DNA from: Cydia pomonella
Lineage: Eukaryota; Arthropoda; Insecta; Lepidoptera; Tortricidae
Reading direction: 5' to 3'
Assembly: GCF_033807575.1 (NCBI RefSeq)
Contig: NC_084704.1
Coordinates: 28,125,968 to 28,189,967 of the forward strand
Length of the DNA: 64,000 bases
Shown: positions 54,776 to 64,000 of the stretch, piece after piece
Numbering within the stretch: the stretch's first letter is position 1
Layout of the letters: every line of letters begins with the position of its first letter
The notes under the pieces: model-generated
The model's input: the letters and a program-made list of their open reading frames with translations, nothing else
What the model was told of the DNA's origin: nothing
The model's database searches: none
Made by a program: the position numbers and the translations under genes

Positions 54776-55434
54776 TATGCAATTTACTCGTAAAATATTA
54801 GAGCTCTCTACAAACGTCATACTAAAATACATTATATAAAATTAAATAATTGTTCTAGTTTTACGTTAACGCTTTTTCAATTACTGAATAGTCGCCTTTA
54901 CTTAACATCTTTTAGTCACTTTAATTAAATACTAGTACGTTGGTATACCTATATGTCATTATAGAATATAATGATTGCTTGAATAGTTGTGTAAATATCT
55001 ACCTAAATTAATATGAGATTTGTATAGCGAGATAATGTTGAGAAAATTCAAACATTTCCAAAATGAGCGAGAATATATCGAGGAATGTATAATTACAATG
55101 TTGCGGATCCACGGTATTATGTGGCTTGAATTACTCGTGACTTTGAGAGTTCGGCATGAAAGGCACTAGCGTATTTTGAAGTACTAATAGTAGGTATCTA
55201 TAATAAGTTTTGTAATATTTAATCATAACATAATTAATTGGTTATATCTCTCCAGTTATATATTATTAACTCACTTAACCATTAAATTAAATAATCTTTA
55301 AACTAACTATCTTTAAGCCCACGATGCAACATACAAAAACGGGAAAAGTACCTACTTACCGACTTTCTTGCGTTTGTAGGAGTTGCGTCATGAGATGTAC
55401 TATTTTTAGGCACCACAAGAAGATTAACTACATT

Positions 55435-55591
55435 ACAGGCCGCGTAGCCAACATGCAAATCGCTTACGCTCCATAGCAATCGAAATGCAACTGTCACTTT
55501 CGCACTAATATGGAAGAGTGATAAAGAGACACAAAGCGTTTCGTTGTCGTAGTCGTAGCGATAACGATTGTCACCTTAGCTAGGCCGGCAG
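55435..55591. mobile_element. Imperfect hairpin MITE
   Basis: The left side caggccgcgtagccaacatg, caaatcgcttacgctcca pairs imperfectly with the right side cgtagcgataacgattgtca, ccttagctaggccggca over ~40 bases. It is flanked by AT-rich DNA. The overlapping minus-strand frame is not a gene. Confidence 0.55.
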
Positions 55592-55599
55592 TATAATTT

Positions 55600-56840
55600 A
55601 CTGCTTAACTGGTACATTTCCAAACCAGCGGTGCGGTGGTTCCTTGAGACCCTCAAAGTAAAAGGTGGATACAAAAGCCGTTTTTCCGATCCAAGTAGCA
55701 TTCACACCAATTGCAAATGCCTTCGCGATTGCGACAGTCAGACTATCGATTGTATCAGTAAGAGAAAGAGAAACAAATAAATAAAATTAGATCGTAACAA
55801 GTCGGCCGTGATCTCTGCTTACCTATACATAAAATATATAAAAAGATAAGGGGATACATAATTTAATATAAAACTAATGTAATGGAAAGGTTTACCTACG
55901 TTTTGTAGTTCAAACAAAATGATAATCATAACATTAAGAGCTACATTCCATTTATGGCATCAGGAGTTAAGTAAAATAATTAATAATTGTAATTAGAGTC
56001 TAGTCTACTCTAGAGTTGATAGTGTAGGTTTGGGAGTAAATAGACACAGTGCAGCCGCTGTAATTAGGAATTATGGCTTAAAATAAATATAAAATCGATA
56101 TTATTTAAGTTTCGGTAATGCATTGAATTAAAAATAATACAAAATATTGTATAATACGACTTTTAATTTGTTGCAAAAAGTCAGTTGATTAAAGATCATT
56201 AATATCTTAATTTTGATACCAAGTAATTTATTTCATTTTTCTTCGGTCGAAAATCATTTTATTTAGGTACTCACTTCCCAACCTGCCCCACCGTCTTGAC
56301 AGCGCGACGAAATTTATCTATTTTGACCGAAATGCTCCTACACCGACACCAATTATCACAAAATGATAGAATAATCAATATTAAAAATATTACGACAGGG
56401 TATAATTCTAATTAAAGTTAGAACACCTTTCCAAAGCTTCCTAATCACGATAACACTCAATGATAATATTTAAGTATTATCAATTAAAATAATTACGTAA
56501 CTGAGAGCGGGTACTGGGTAGGTCATTGTGTATCCCAATCCGGGTCTGCGGTAACTCGCCGGGCGGGGCTTCTGACTCTAAGTAATGACGGCAATTTGTT
56601 CTTATTATTGCCTGCTTGCGTAGAATAATCCTCTAGGGATGTTCTAATCGCTTACGAACACAGGACATAAGGTTGAGGCAAACCAGTCCTTTACTGATTT
56701 ACATTACTCCATGACAGGACTATCGACTGTGCCGCTGGCCGCGTGGCGACCAGAATTAAAGTGATACTCGATTGGCGATTGCAGCAGTGTTACAGATGAA
56801 GCGTTCCTGGTGAGCGTTGCAGCAGGAAAAAATGGGCGAG
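55600..56840. other. No gene recognised
   Basis: AT-rich; a small GC-rich stretch at 56545-56575 (gggtctgcggtaactcgccg). No feature is supported. Confidence 0.4.
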
Positions 56841-56861
56841 ATCACTTTCTTTATATCCTGC

Positions 56862-56935
56862 TACCCTAAGGTTGTCCGGAAGAGATCGCTTACAGCGATA
56901 AGACTACCTTTCTTTAAAATGTAAATCTGTTTTGA
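56862..56935 (+). mobile_element. LINE 3' end fragment
   Basis: ctaccctaaggttgtccgga, agagatcgcttacagcgata and agactacctttc match, in reverse orientation, the longer copy at 59500-59640. The stem gatcgct..agcgat is retained. Confidence 0.5.
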
Positions 56936-56939
56936 AGTG

Positions 56940-58075
56940 AAAATTTCTTTAGCGGCGCTGTGCACTTTTTGTGATGGGGAAAAAATGTTAAACTCGTGAC
57001 AGGTCACGTGACCGACAGATTCGTCAGATTGAAAATGTGACCTGATCGAAAAACTGTTACAATGTCATTGAAGCCAGTATGTTAACGGCACCAATCATGG
57101 GACATTTAAGAGAAAATTTGGAGAATTTTTGATATTTCACCGACATCTGTAAAATTTCTACCGCTTTATGCTTTAAAAGTTGAATGTACAATTCGTCCTT
57201 TATGTTTTCTATGTATTTAAATGTACGAAAGCTACTGCAATTGGTTTCAAATTAACTAATTAAAACTATGGTTTTTTGCTCCAGTCATGGGATGTATGGC
57301 GCTATTAATTTTCAAACTAACGAATATCAATGAAAAATTAAAATTAAGCAGCTCTTTGGCTCTTGTTTATGGTAAAATGTTGCCAGCGATTAAAAAACTG
57401 ATGGTCAATACTTGTATTACAGGATTTGTCTATACCATCCCATTACTGGTACCTGTTCCATTATAGGGGTGTTTACTATAGACCGCCGGCGCGGCGTAGG
57501 AGAGAAAGTATCCCCTTACCTCTCTCTACCGCGCGGCGAAAATGTATGCTTGCGCCAGTGCGCCTACAGTTTCTTTTAGGCGGCGCAGGGCGCTTGCAAT
57601 GAATATTGTATTTTACCACATAAATGATAGTACATTTATACTGATAATTAAAGCAATTCTTGCAAAATTATTCCCTAACCATTCCAAAATATCAAAAATG
57701 CACAACGTTAATGTTCAAGTTTTCACTTTTGCCGGCACTCCCGGAGTGTAACCCGTTGTTTTTTTTTTTTTTTATATTCGTTCTCTTTGTGGTGCGATAA
57801 AGAATATTTACTTACTTACTGCCAATCTCCTTGATAAATTTGGCGACGGATTGTACGTTCTAATCGCGACTAAATTGCGGCAGCGACAGCCACGCAATTT
57901 ATCAAAGATATCGACGAAAAGTCCCCCGCGTCAACGCTGCTCCAGTTACCATTCAAATACATGTAACCACATCGATGTTTTTTTGCAAATGATTTGTTAC
58001 TTTGTTTACAAAATGCAAAAGAAGATTATAAATGTGATAAAGTAATAATATTATAAGTACATTTTTATTTTATGG
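56940..58075. other. No gene recognised
   Basis: It contains a GC-rich imperfect stem at 57482-57538 (cgccggcgcggcgtagg / ctaccgcgcggcg) and a ~15-base T run near 57758. Two 64-69 codon frames (57542-57751, 57851-58045) have no domain signal. Confidence 0.35.
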
Positions 58076-58084
58076 GTGTCATTT

Positions 58085-58455
58085 TAAATCCCTAACGTTT
58101 TCCTAAAGTCACTTGCTCTAACTGGTTTGTCCTAATGGGCACATGCCCTATCGATCAATAGTCATAACGATTATTTTCCATAATGTAATGGTTAGGCTAA
58201 GACTCATTTGTCCTATGCACTTGTACCATAACTATCAAGATCCCTAATGTTTTACCATATTCTTCGAAATCCCTAACAATGTTTGGCATAAAATAACATG
58301 CTCTAACTGTTTTTAACTAATGGGTATTGCCCTAATGATTAAATGTGATCAATTATCATAACAATTAGTTTCCATAATGAATGGTTAGCCTAAAACTCAT
58401 ATGTCCTAAGTATTTCTACCATAACTATCAATATCCGTAATGTTTTTTACCATAT
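58085..58455 (+). repeat. Two-unit tandem repeat built from cctaatg/cataatg words
   Basis: atccctaac at about 58089 recurs at about 58270. Both are followed in order by gctctaact, taatggg..gccct, tcataacgatta-like, ttccataatg..atggttagcctaa, ctcatttgtccta and accataactatcaa, giving a ~181-base period. Each unit is itself dense in cctaa/cataa words every 15-25 bases. Confidence 0.75.
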
Positions 58456-58474
58456 ACCTAACTAGTCTTACTTA

Positions 58475-58560
58475 CTTACTGCTGTGGCGCAGCGACCCTA
58501 AGTGGATCTTGGCCTCCGACACCAAAGACCGCCATGCTTCTTTTCTTACATAGACGAACT
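58475..58560 (+). repeat. Dispersed repeat 'gctgtggcgcagcgacc'
   Basis: cttacttactgctgtggcgc, agcgaccctaagtggatctt and ggcctccgacacc match 62255-62310 (taactaactgctttggctca, gcgatcc..aatcttggcct). Confidence 0.6.
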
Positions 58561-58984
58561 CAATACTAATTAATCTCCCGTCCATAACAACCGATAGCCT
58601 ACAATATTTTACTAAGGTAGTGATAATTACGTATAACAGCCAATGTTTGAAGATGTTCCAAAATACATTTTAATTTTAAGCTAAAGCTTGAATATTTATT
58701 GTATGAAAATCCAGAGTTCAAAGGTATTTTTTGCTGATTAAACACGAGTCCTGAGTAAATACTATAAATAATACGCGGCCCACATCGTATGGTTCCGCAT
58801 TTAAGGTTATCTGAGTCGAACGTTTGTTTGGGAACAAATCAACTCAATTAAATCACGTGTGAGGAGAAGAGTACATCCACTCAATTTACTTTTCGACAAA
58901 TGCATGTAACTATTGACGATCCTGATTTATCTAAAACTTCAGAATGGCAGTCACGTTAGAGCGATAGACAGATTACAATAAAAT

Positions 58985-59495
58985 ATTCAGGGCTTTCAGG
59001 GTTCCGTAGCCAAATGGCAAAAAACGGAACCCTTATAGATTCGTCATGTCCGTCTGTCTGTCCATTTATGTCACAGCCACTTTTTTCCGAAACTATAAGA
59101 ACTATACTGTTCAAACTTGGTAAGTAGATGTATTCTATGAACCGCATTAAGATTTTCACAGAAAAATTGAAAAAAAAGAATAAATTTTGGGTATTCCCCA
59201 TACTTAGAACTGAAACTCGAAAATTTCATCAAACCCATACGTGTGGGGTATCTATGGAAGGCTTAAAAATGATATTGAGGTTTCTAATATCATTTTTTTC
59301 TAAACTGAATAGTTTGCGCGAAAGACACTTCCAAAGTAGTAAAATGTGTATGTCCCCCCCCCCCCCCCCCCCCCCCTCTGTAAAATAAGAGAATGATAAA
59401 ACTAAAAAAAATATATGATGTTGTACATTACCATGCAAACTTCCACCGAAAATTGGTTTGAACGAGATCTAGTAAGTAGTTTTTTTTAATACGTC
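58985..59495 (+). repeat. ~500-base dispersed repeat with poly-C tract
   Basis: It opens with the inverted pair gggttccgta..acggaaccc, then cgtctgtctgtcc, a long A-rich interior (gtggggtatctatggaagg, tgcgcgaaagacacttcc), a 23-base poly-C run (59354-59376) and 'cttccaccgaaaattggttt'. It is coherent end to end, and I recall very similar sequence as common in moths, but that is unverified. Frames on either strand across it are not proteins. Confidence 0.55.
59354..59376 (+). repeat. Poly-C run
   Basis: 23 consecutive C, unusual in this AT-rich context. It generates spurious poly-Pro and poly-Gly frames. Confidence 0.95.
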
Positions 59496-59499
59496 ATAT

Positions 59500-59640
59500 A
59501 ATACAATACAAATATAAATACTCTTTTTTGCACACCTCAATTCAGAAACAGTGCAAATAATACAACATATAAAGAAGATGTAAACAACAGGCGATCTTAT
59601 CGCTAAAAAGCGATCTCTTCCAGACTACATTTAGGTAGCG
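59500..59640 (-). mobile_element. LINE 3' end, longer copy
   Basis: Read on the minus strand: gtagtctggaagagatcgct, ttttagcgataagatcgcct, gttgtttacatcttctttat, tgttgtattatttgcactg, then tgaggtgtgcaaaaaagagt attt repeats. The hairpin gatcgcttttt agcgat is intact. Only the 3' UTR portion is present. Confidence 0.55.
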
Positions 59641-59644
59641 GAAT

Positions 59645-60235
59645 TAAAAAAAAATGTTATGCCAGTAGGTGTTCCAGATGCAATAAAAGAAGTCTAGCAC
59701 AGAATAAACACAAAACAAAACAATATATCATATACTCATATACAAATATAACTAAAAAAAATATATAAATACATATACATACATACATTAAAATACATAT
59801 TATATATATATATATAATAAATGCCAGCTATAAGTATGGAAAAGGAAGCAGATAAAAGTATTACGGAGCAGATAAAAAGTGAAGTTTGATGAAAAAAAAT
59901 ATACGGGTCAGATAGAGCTACCAGATTCCGTTCTTTGACGCGACAATGGTCTTAATAGACGTAACCTAACTTTTAAATTAATGAAGATTAGCATCATTTG
60001 ATTTTGAAATCTAAATCTACTAAAAAGTCATTTTTTTATTATTTCGATTCCATTCGAGGATCAAATTAAGCTTATTCATAGATCAACCTAGGTTAGGGCA
60101 CTAGAAAAGTCACAAACAAAGAAATAGTTTCGATGCATTTACTACGAGTATAAGTATAGGAAAAGTAACATTTTCATATTTTATTCACTTCAATAATCAA
60201 TTGAATTTGGAATCAAATACTGTATAACAAATATC
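59645..60235. other. No gene recognised
   Basis: AT-rich, with a (TA)n stretch near 59798-59816. Confidence 0.4.
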
Positions 60236-60244
60236 AAATTATCT

Positions 60245-60305
60245 ACCATTACAACACAAGCCTATATTGGGCTCTCCGTGGGACTAGGCCGATCAGTATA
60301 AAATT
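60245..60305 (+). mobile_element. SINE type A tail fragment
   Basis: attacaacacaagcctatat, tgggctctccgtgggactag and gccgatcagt match the type A tail (caacacaagcc.., gtgggacttag..). Only ~60 bases remain. Confidence 0.5.
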
Positions 60306-60503
60306 GTTTATTTTTATATTTATTTTTTCCAAAATTCCTGTAATCCACGTTTTTGTTTCGGTTTTCCTCCAAGGTTATTATCGCCTCAAGCGTGCTAGGA
60401 CTAATTGGCGCAAAAAAGAAAATGCTTGAAAATGTTTCTTTTTCTCCTGTACTGTAGGGAAAACATGATCTTTGATTTAAAAGTGTCCTGACGTAGTGGT
60501 CTG

Positions 60504-60590
60504 TACCCCTAGTGTAAATAAATTCGATTTTGAAACGTGACGTACGCGTTTGCGTTTAGTCTCATTTTGTATTGGATTTAGAAAGAGCGA
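60504..60590 (+). mobile_element. One-armed copy of the TACCCCTAGTG MITE
   Basis: tacccctagtgtaaataaat, tcgattttgaaacgtgacgt and acgcgtttgcgtttagtctc match the left arm of 47801-47989. The right arm is missing. Confidence 0.65.
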
Positions 60591-60599
60591 TCATATTTT

Positions 60600-61825
60600 G
60601 TGGCAGCAAGGTCAAACATTCCACTCTGTTATGCTGGAATATAAACATAAACAGTAAAATCCTTGCAAAACATATTCAACCCTCTCAAAGTACATGACGA
60701 TCTCAAAGATCGTGCAAATTGACACTAGAAATGCAGCGTTTGCGATCACTGCTCTATTTGAAGTGAGCTGGCAAAGCTGGCATGGAAACCACTCTCTGGA
60801 AACTAGAACCCAATTTTTATTTAACAATTTGTTACGGTTTTGGTCTTGTTTGAACGACCTTAACTATCATTATAAAACTTATAAGGCATCTCACACGTAA
60901 CAATAAGTGTGCACACTAATAGGCGTGCGCTATCGTCAAGGTCGTATCAAAATGTGATCATACCTATATAAAGTTATTAAGTAAGAATCGGCCGAATACC
61001 CCCTATAGACATCATCAGAAACAAGAAGGGATGAGAATGAGACACACCCGCCACTCGCAAAAAGCAACGAGATCTGGTAAGTATCTTAAAAAGTTACAAT
61101 TCCTCGGTTGGGCTTTAGGCTCATTCTACATATTAAACGTATTAATAATTCTAAAATAATCAGAAAATTCTGCGCAGACCGTCAGCATAAGTGACATTTT
61201 ATAAAGGACGTTTTTTTAAATATAACTATTAATTATTTAAAATAATAAAATAGGAAGATCTATAGCAATGGCAGCACGTGACAAAACTATTTAGTACAAT
61301 ACATCTTTCCATTCCCAATAGAGGCAAGTTTATTACTGCGGGAAACTGTTCACTTTAAAAACGTGGCGCACCGTAGAAAAGGGCCTATTTTACAATAAAC
61401 TAAAATAACATTTATCTCTCTCCCTGTTAACTTAACTATTGTATAACCTTTATTGTATCCAATATTTATCACAAAAAAGTTAATTCACTTAAGGTAAGTT
61501 CGTTTAATCTAATAATAAAATTTAGCGTTTTTGAAAAAAACCAGGGGACCGGCAATTTAAAAAGAGTTTTAATGGTTTGTATGGAGCATTGAACTGTTTT
61601 ATAATAAGGGACTTAAAGTTCCTTTCTTCTCTTTCGTTCCTTAAGTAATTATTTATTAGCTTTTTGTTCTTGCACCCCTAGAGGAGAAAAGGGGTTGTGG
61701 TTTTTTAACTGGCGAATGTGTTAATTGGGTCAAAACTCTTTTCTTTGTCTTGTTTCTGACCTGCTTGTATTTATGTCTTCTATCAAATAAATAAAAAAGT
61801 CGGGTGGTTTTGCATGTCGTTCTAG
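60600..61825. other. No gene recognised
   Basis: Opposing 68-71 codon frames at 60612-60900 overlap on both strands and lack domain signals. The rest is AT-rich. Confidence 0.35.
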
Positions 61826-61829
61826 CTCT

Positions 61830-62095
61830 AGATTATAATTAACATGACTGAAATTAAAAAATTTTCATCTCATACAAAAATCTACACTCCGTCACATTTT
61901 TTGGGGACAAATAACAAGACAACGAAAAAAATTTTGACCCAATTGTGAATAATTGTATATTTTTGCAGAGACCGATAAAGGGCAATTCGGGAGGAGCTTC
62001 ACCAATCTGACAGGTGGACGGATGGACGGACGGACAGAGTGTTCATAAGTGTTTATTTTGTACTTGTTTGGTACGGAACCCTAAAAAGCGAGTAA
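61830..62095 (+). repeat. Dispersed repeat ending in 'ggtacggaaccctaaa'
   Basis: It begins about gtcgttctagctctagatta, contains tccgtcacattttttgggga and a ggacggatggacggacgg run, and ends tggtacggaaccctaaaaag. Ending vocabulary is shared with 10860 and 49015. Confidence 0.5.
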
Positions 62096-62254
62096 TCGTG
62101 TTCCAGGCATTCACCATCATCCACCATCATCAGAGGCCACCATCCTTCTTCTATTATGGTTTGGTTGGAGTGTCGTATATGGGTATATCAAGTAGGGTAA
62201 CTGAGGACGTACTCGTATGGGGTAACGATACACAATGTTTTTAGACTAACTAAC

Positions 62255-62330
62255 TAACTAACTAACTGCTTTGGCTCAGCGATCCAAAAAGAATCTTGGC
62301 CTACGAAAAACTAAGAATCTTGGACTATGT
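62255..62330 (+). repeat. Dispersed repeat 'gctttggctcagcgatcc'
   Basis: taac repeats, then ctgctttggctcagcgatcc and agaatcttggcctacg, related to 58475-58560. The last part (aatcttgg) is locally duplicated. Confidence 0.55.
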
Positions 62331-62889
62331 TTTAATATAGTTCGTTGAAAACTTTACCCTAGGTCTGGTAAATCCTGATTCAAAGATTGGGAAAAGTAAA
62401 CTGCTGTCAACCATGTTCATATAATAGGAGAATATTTCCTGTGCCTAATGTAACCCTATCTGTCCCCAGTTACATTTGACGGTGGCTGAGATTTATTTTT
62501 GCGAAAAAGGAGTGAAATGCAGTGAAAAGTTTACCAAACTACATTATTAAGGAGCTCCCCGCGGTTTTCATCGATGTTTCACAAGTATTAAGTCGTAAAC
62601 TACAGATAGTATTATACAAAAAAGGCTATCGCTCCTTCTCTTCTTCTTTATCGCCGTTCTGGTCTGAATACTTATTTTTTATAATTTTTTAAGCACTGTG
62701 TATATAAACACTTTTTTCTTTACTCGATTGCGAAATCTACATATTTGACGTCTCTCTGACAAAAGGTATGGCCAGAAAACCAGTTTTTTGCCTAATTTTT
62801 TTAAACTTTGATGCCAAATATCTCGAAGACAATGAAGTTTGAAATAAATATGAGATACTACATACATTGTTTAAAGCTGTTGATATGAT

Positions 62890-63340
62890 GAGCTACAAGA
62901 AAACATTAGAAAACTAAGGAATTTAGATCGGTCATTGGGCGCCAGCAATATTGTGAAAGCTTAGGCGTGTAATTACCATGTTTCAGAACCAGCATTGGGT
63001 TTTTCAACAGGACTTTGCTGCAGCTCATAAGGCAAAGTCTATAAGTACTCAAGCGTGTAATAACATCGACTTCAAAAGGCATGAAGATTGGACATCTCTT
63101 AGCACAGACTTCTATCTTCTTGACTACAAACTATGGTAATATTTAGAAGAAATGTCTCCTCAAAACCTCTTACAAATCTAGTCTCTAAAAAACTCACTCA
63201 CGACAGCAGTGGCCAATATTGACATGAAAGTGGTGCGTGAATCGATTAATGGTAGCCGCGAAGATTACTAGCCTGTGTGGCCGATCGGAGTGGCAATTTC
63301 GAATAAGTATTGTACATTTAAATTTGATGTATTATAAGCT
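62890..63340 (+). pseudogene. Tc1/mariner transposase fossil, C-terminal half
   Basis: Plus-strand codons from about 62978 give QHWVFQQDFAAAHKAKSIST, then FKRHEDWTSL..TDFYLLDYKLW, then SLKNSLTTAVANIDMKVVRE and SINGS. QQD..AAHKA carries the second catalytic Asp. The D(L)xxLDYxLW region corresponds to the third-Asp area (PD eroded to TD). Stops and changes are frequent. A mirror of 'atatctcgaagacaatgaag' near 62817 may be a TIR remnant. N-terminal domain and first Asp are missing. Confidence 0.65.
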
Positions 63341-63345
63341 TTCAG

Positions 63346-63346
<1 letters not shown>

Positions 63347-63380
<34 letters not shown>
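63347..63380 (+). repeat. (AT)n microsatellite
   Basis: About 16 AT dinucleotides next to the transposase fossil. Confidence 0.95.
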
Positions 63381-63383
<3 letters not shown>

Positions 63384-63399
63384 GTTCATTGGTAAAAGT

Positions 63400-64000
63400 A
63401 AAAAAAAAATGCCGAATAGATAATTTACATACTACTTTTAAACCTTTAATTTAGTCCGCAAGCAGGTAGAGAAATAAATTAAGAGCATTTACGGTCATTA
63501 ACTGTTGGCAGACTCTTTCTCCAGACCAGAGTAGGTAATTTCCCTTTCAGCCCCTTGAAAGTAGGCATTAAAATAAATTTCACTGAAAGAAACTATTAGC
63601 TATCTTTATCATGTAGTTTTGCTCTCATCGATTTTGCTCCTAAATTTAAGCTTGTTAGGTTAGGTTAGGCGTATAGCGCTAATTTAAATAGAAAGTACAT
63701 CTTTAAAACTGGCTGACAACGAACAGCCGAAATTGTTAAAGGACTTTCAAATGTTTTAGAGAATTTTTGAAACTCAATTCCAAGGGAGATGAAGTTGCGG
63801 GCAGAGGGTAGCCTGTAAAGTAGTTACATAAGTTATGTTAATTCATAAGAACTTACACAAAATGTTTTCTAACCCGTTATTATTTCCATCGAGCTTCAGT
63901 GCCAGCTTTGGTTAATCGAACTATACAGGACTTACAAAATGAACCTATATCAAATCGCTTTGAGCAGTTCCTCCTCAGTGATATAATAGAACACTGGCCC
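63400..64000. other. No gene recognised; three TTAGG units at 63655-63669
   Basis: TTAGGTTAGGTTAGG equals three copies of the insect telomere repeat. Three units are too few to call an interstitial telomere. The remainder has no supported feature. Confidence 0.4.

Noticed and set aside
59128..59438. Proteins with poly-Pro or poly-Gly tracts
   Set aside because: Both frames are generated by a 23-base poly-C run inside a dispersed repeat.
63655..63669. TTAGG telomere repeat
   Set aside because: Only three units; chance or a short word repeat is likely.
1..64000. CRISPR array, operon or phage-type system
   Set aside because: No regularly spaced repeats with unique spacers and no clustered genes; the DNA is eukaryotic in character.

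Overview
The window is AT-rich, almost entirely non-coding DNA from an insect, most probably a moth or butterfly (Lepidoptera). Three things point there: a beaten-path-type immunoglobulin exon with spliced-exon borders, two families of tRNA-derived SINEs whose heads and tails look like the common lepidopteran ones, and a high density of hairpin MITEs, mariner remnants and 5'-truncated non-LTR retrotransposons. No prokaryotic organisation is present. I found no rRNA gene, free-standing tRNA gene or CRISPR array.

The only convincing host coding sequence is one 206-base exon on the minus strand (4714-4919) encoding the first half of a Beat-family Ig domain. No other exon of that gene was recognised, so much of the window is probably intron or flank of a gene with very long introns. 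A second possible host or element-derived ORF is a small basic protein at 17944-18150. It lies inside a 1.07 kb stretch carrying six copies of a 14-base motif, GTAACGTGAGTCAC.

Mobile elements make up most of what can be named. 29106-31526 (minus) is a GC-richer reverse transcriptase plus probable restriction-like endonuclease, whose only visible coding defect is one in-frame TAG. 44510-46195 (minus) is a mariner with recognisable TIRs and TA target duplications, decayed and split by a MITE-bearing insertion. 62890-63340 (plus) is a second Tc1/mariner fossil. Non-LTR 3' ends lie at 16195-16545, 19870-20620, 39284-39507, 46512-47143 and 53462-53760. SINEs lie at 1465-1764, 8290-8465, 9222-9470, 23214-23480, 32955-33327, 33403-33530, 38849-39111 and 43121-43725. 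About twenty inverted-repeat elements of roughly 60-630 bases are scattered throughout, and three tandem arrays (20655-21335, 26262-27110, 58085-58455) form longer repeat blocks.

The most unusual items are the GTAACGTGAGTCAC array, the nearly intact RT/endonuclease ORF, the 1.3 kb element with 12-base inverted ends around a ~257-base tandem array, the 0.56 kb fold-back at 50193-50751, and a likely hairpin-templated mutation at the mariner active site. All calls come from reading the sequence by eye; no database search was run, and boundaries of repeats are approximate unless a target duplication is stated.
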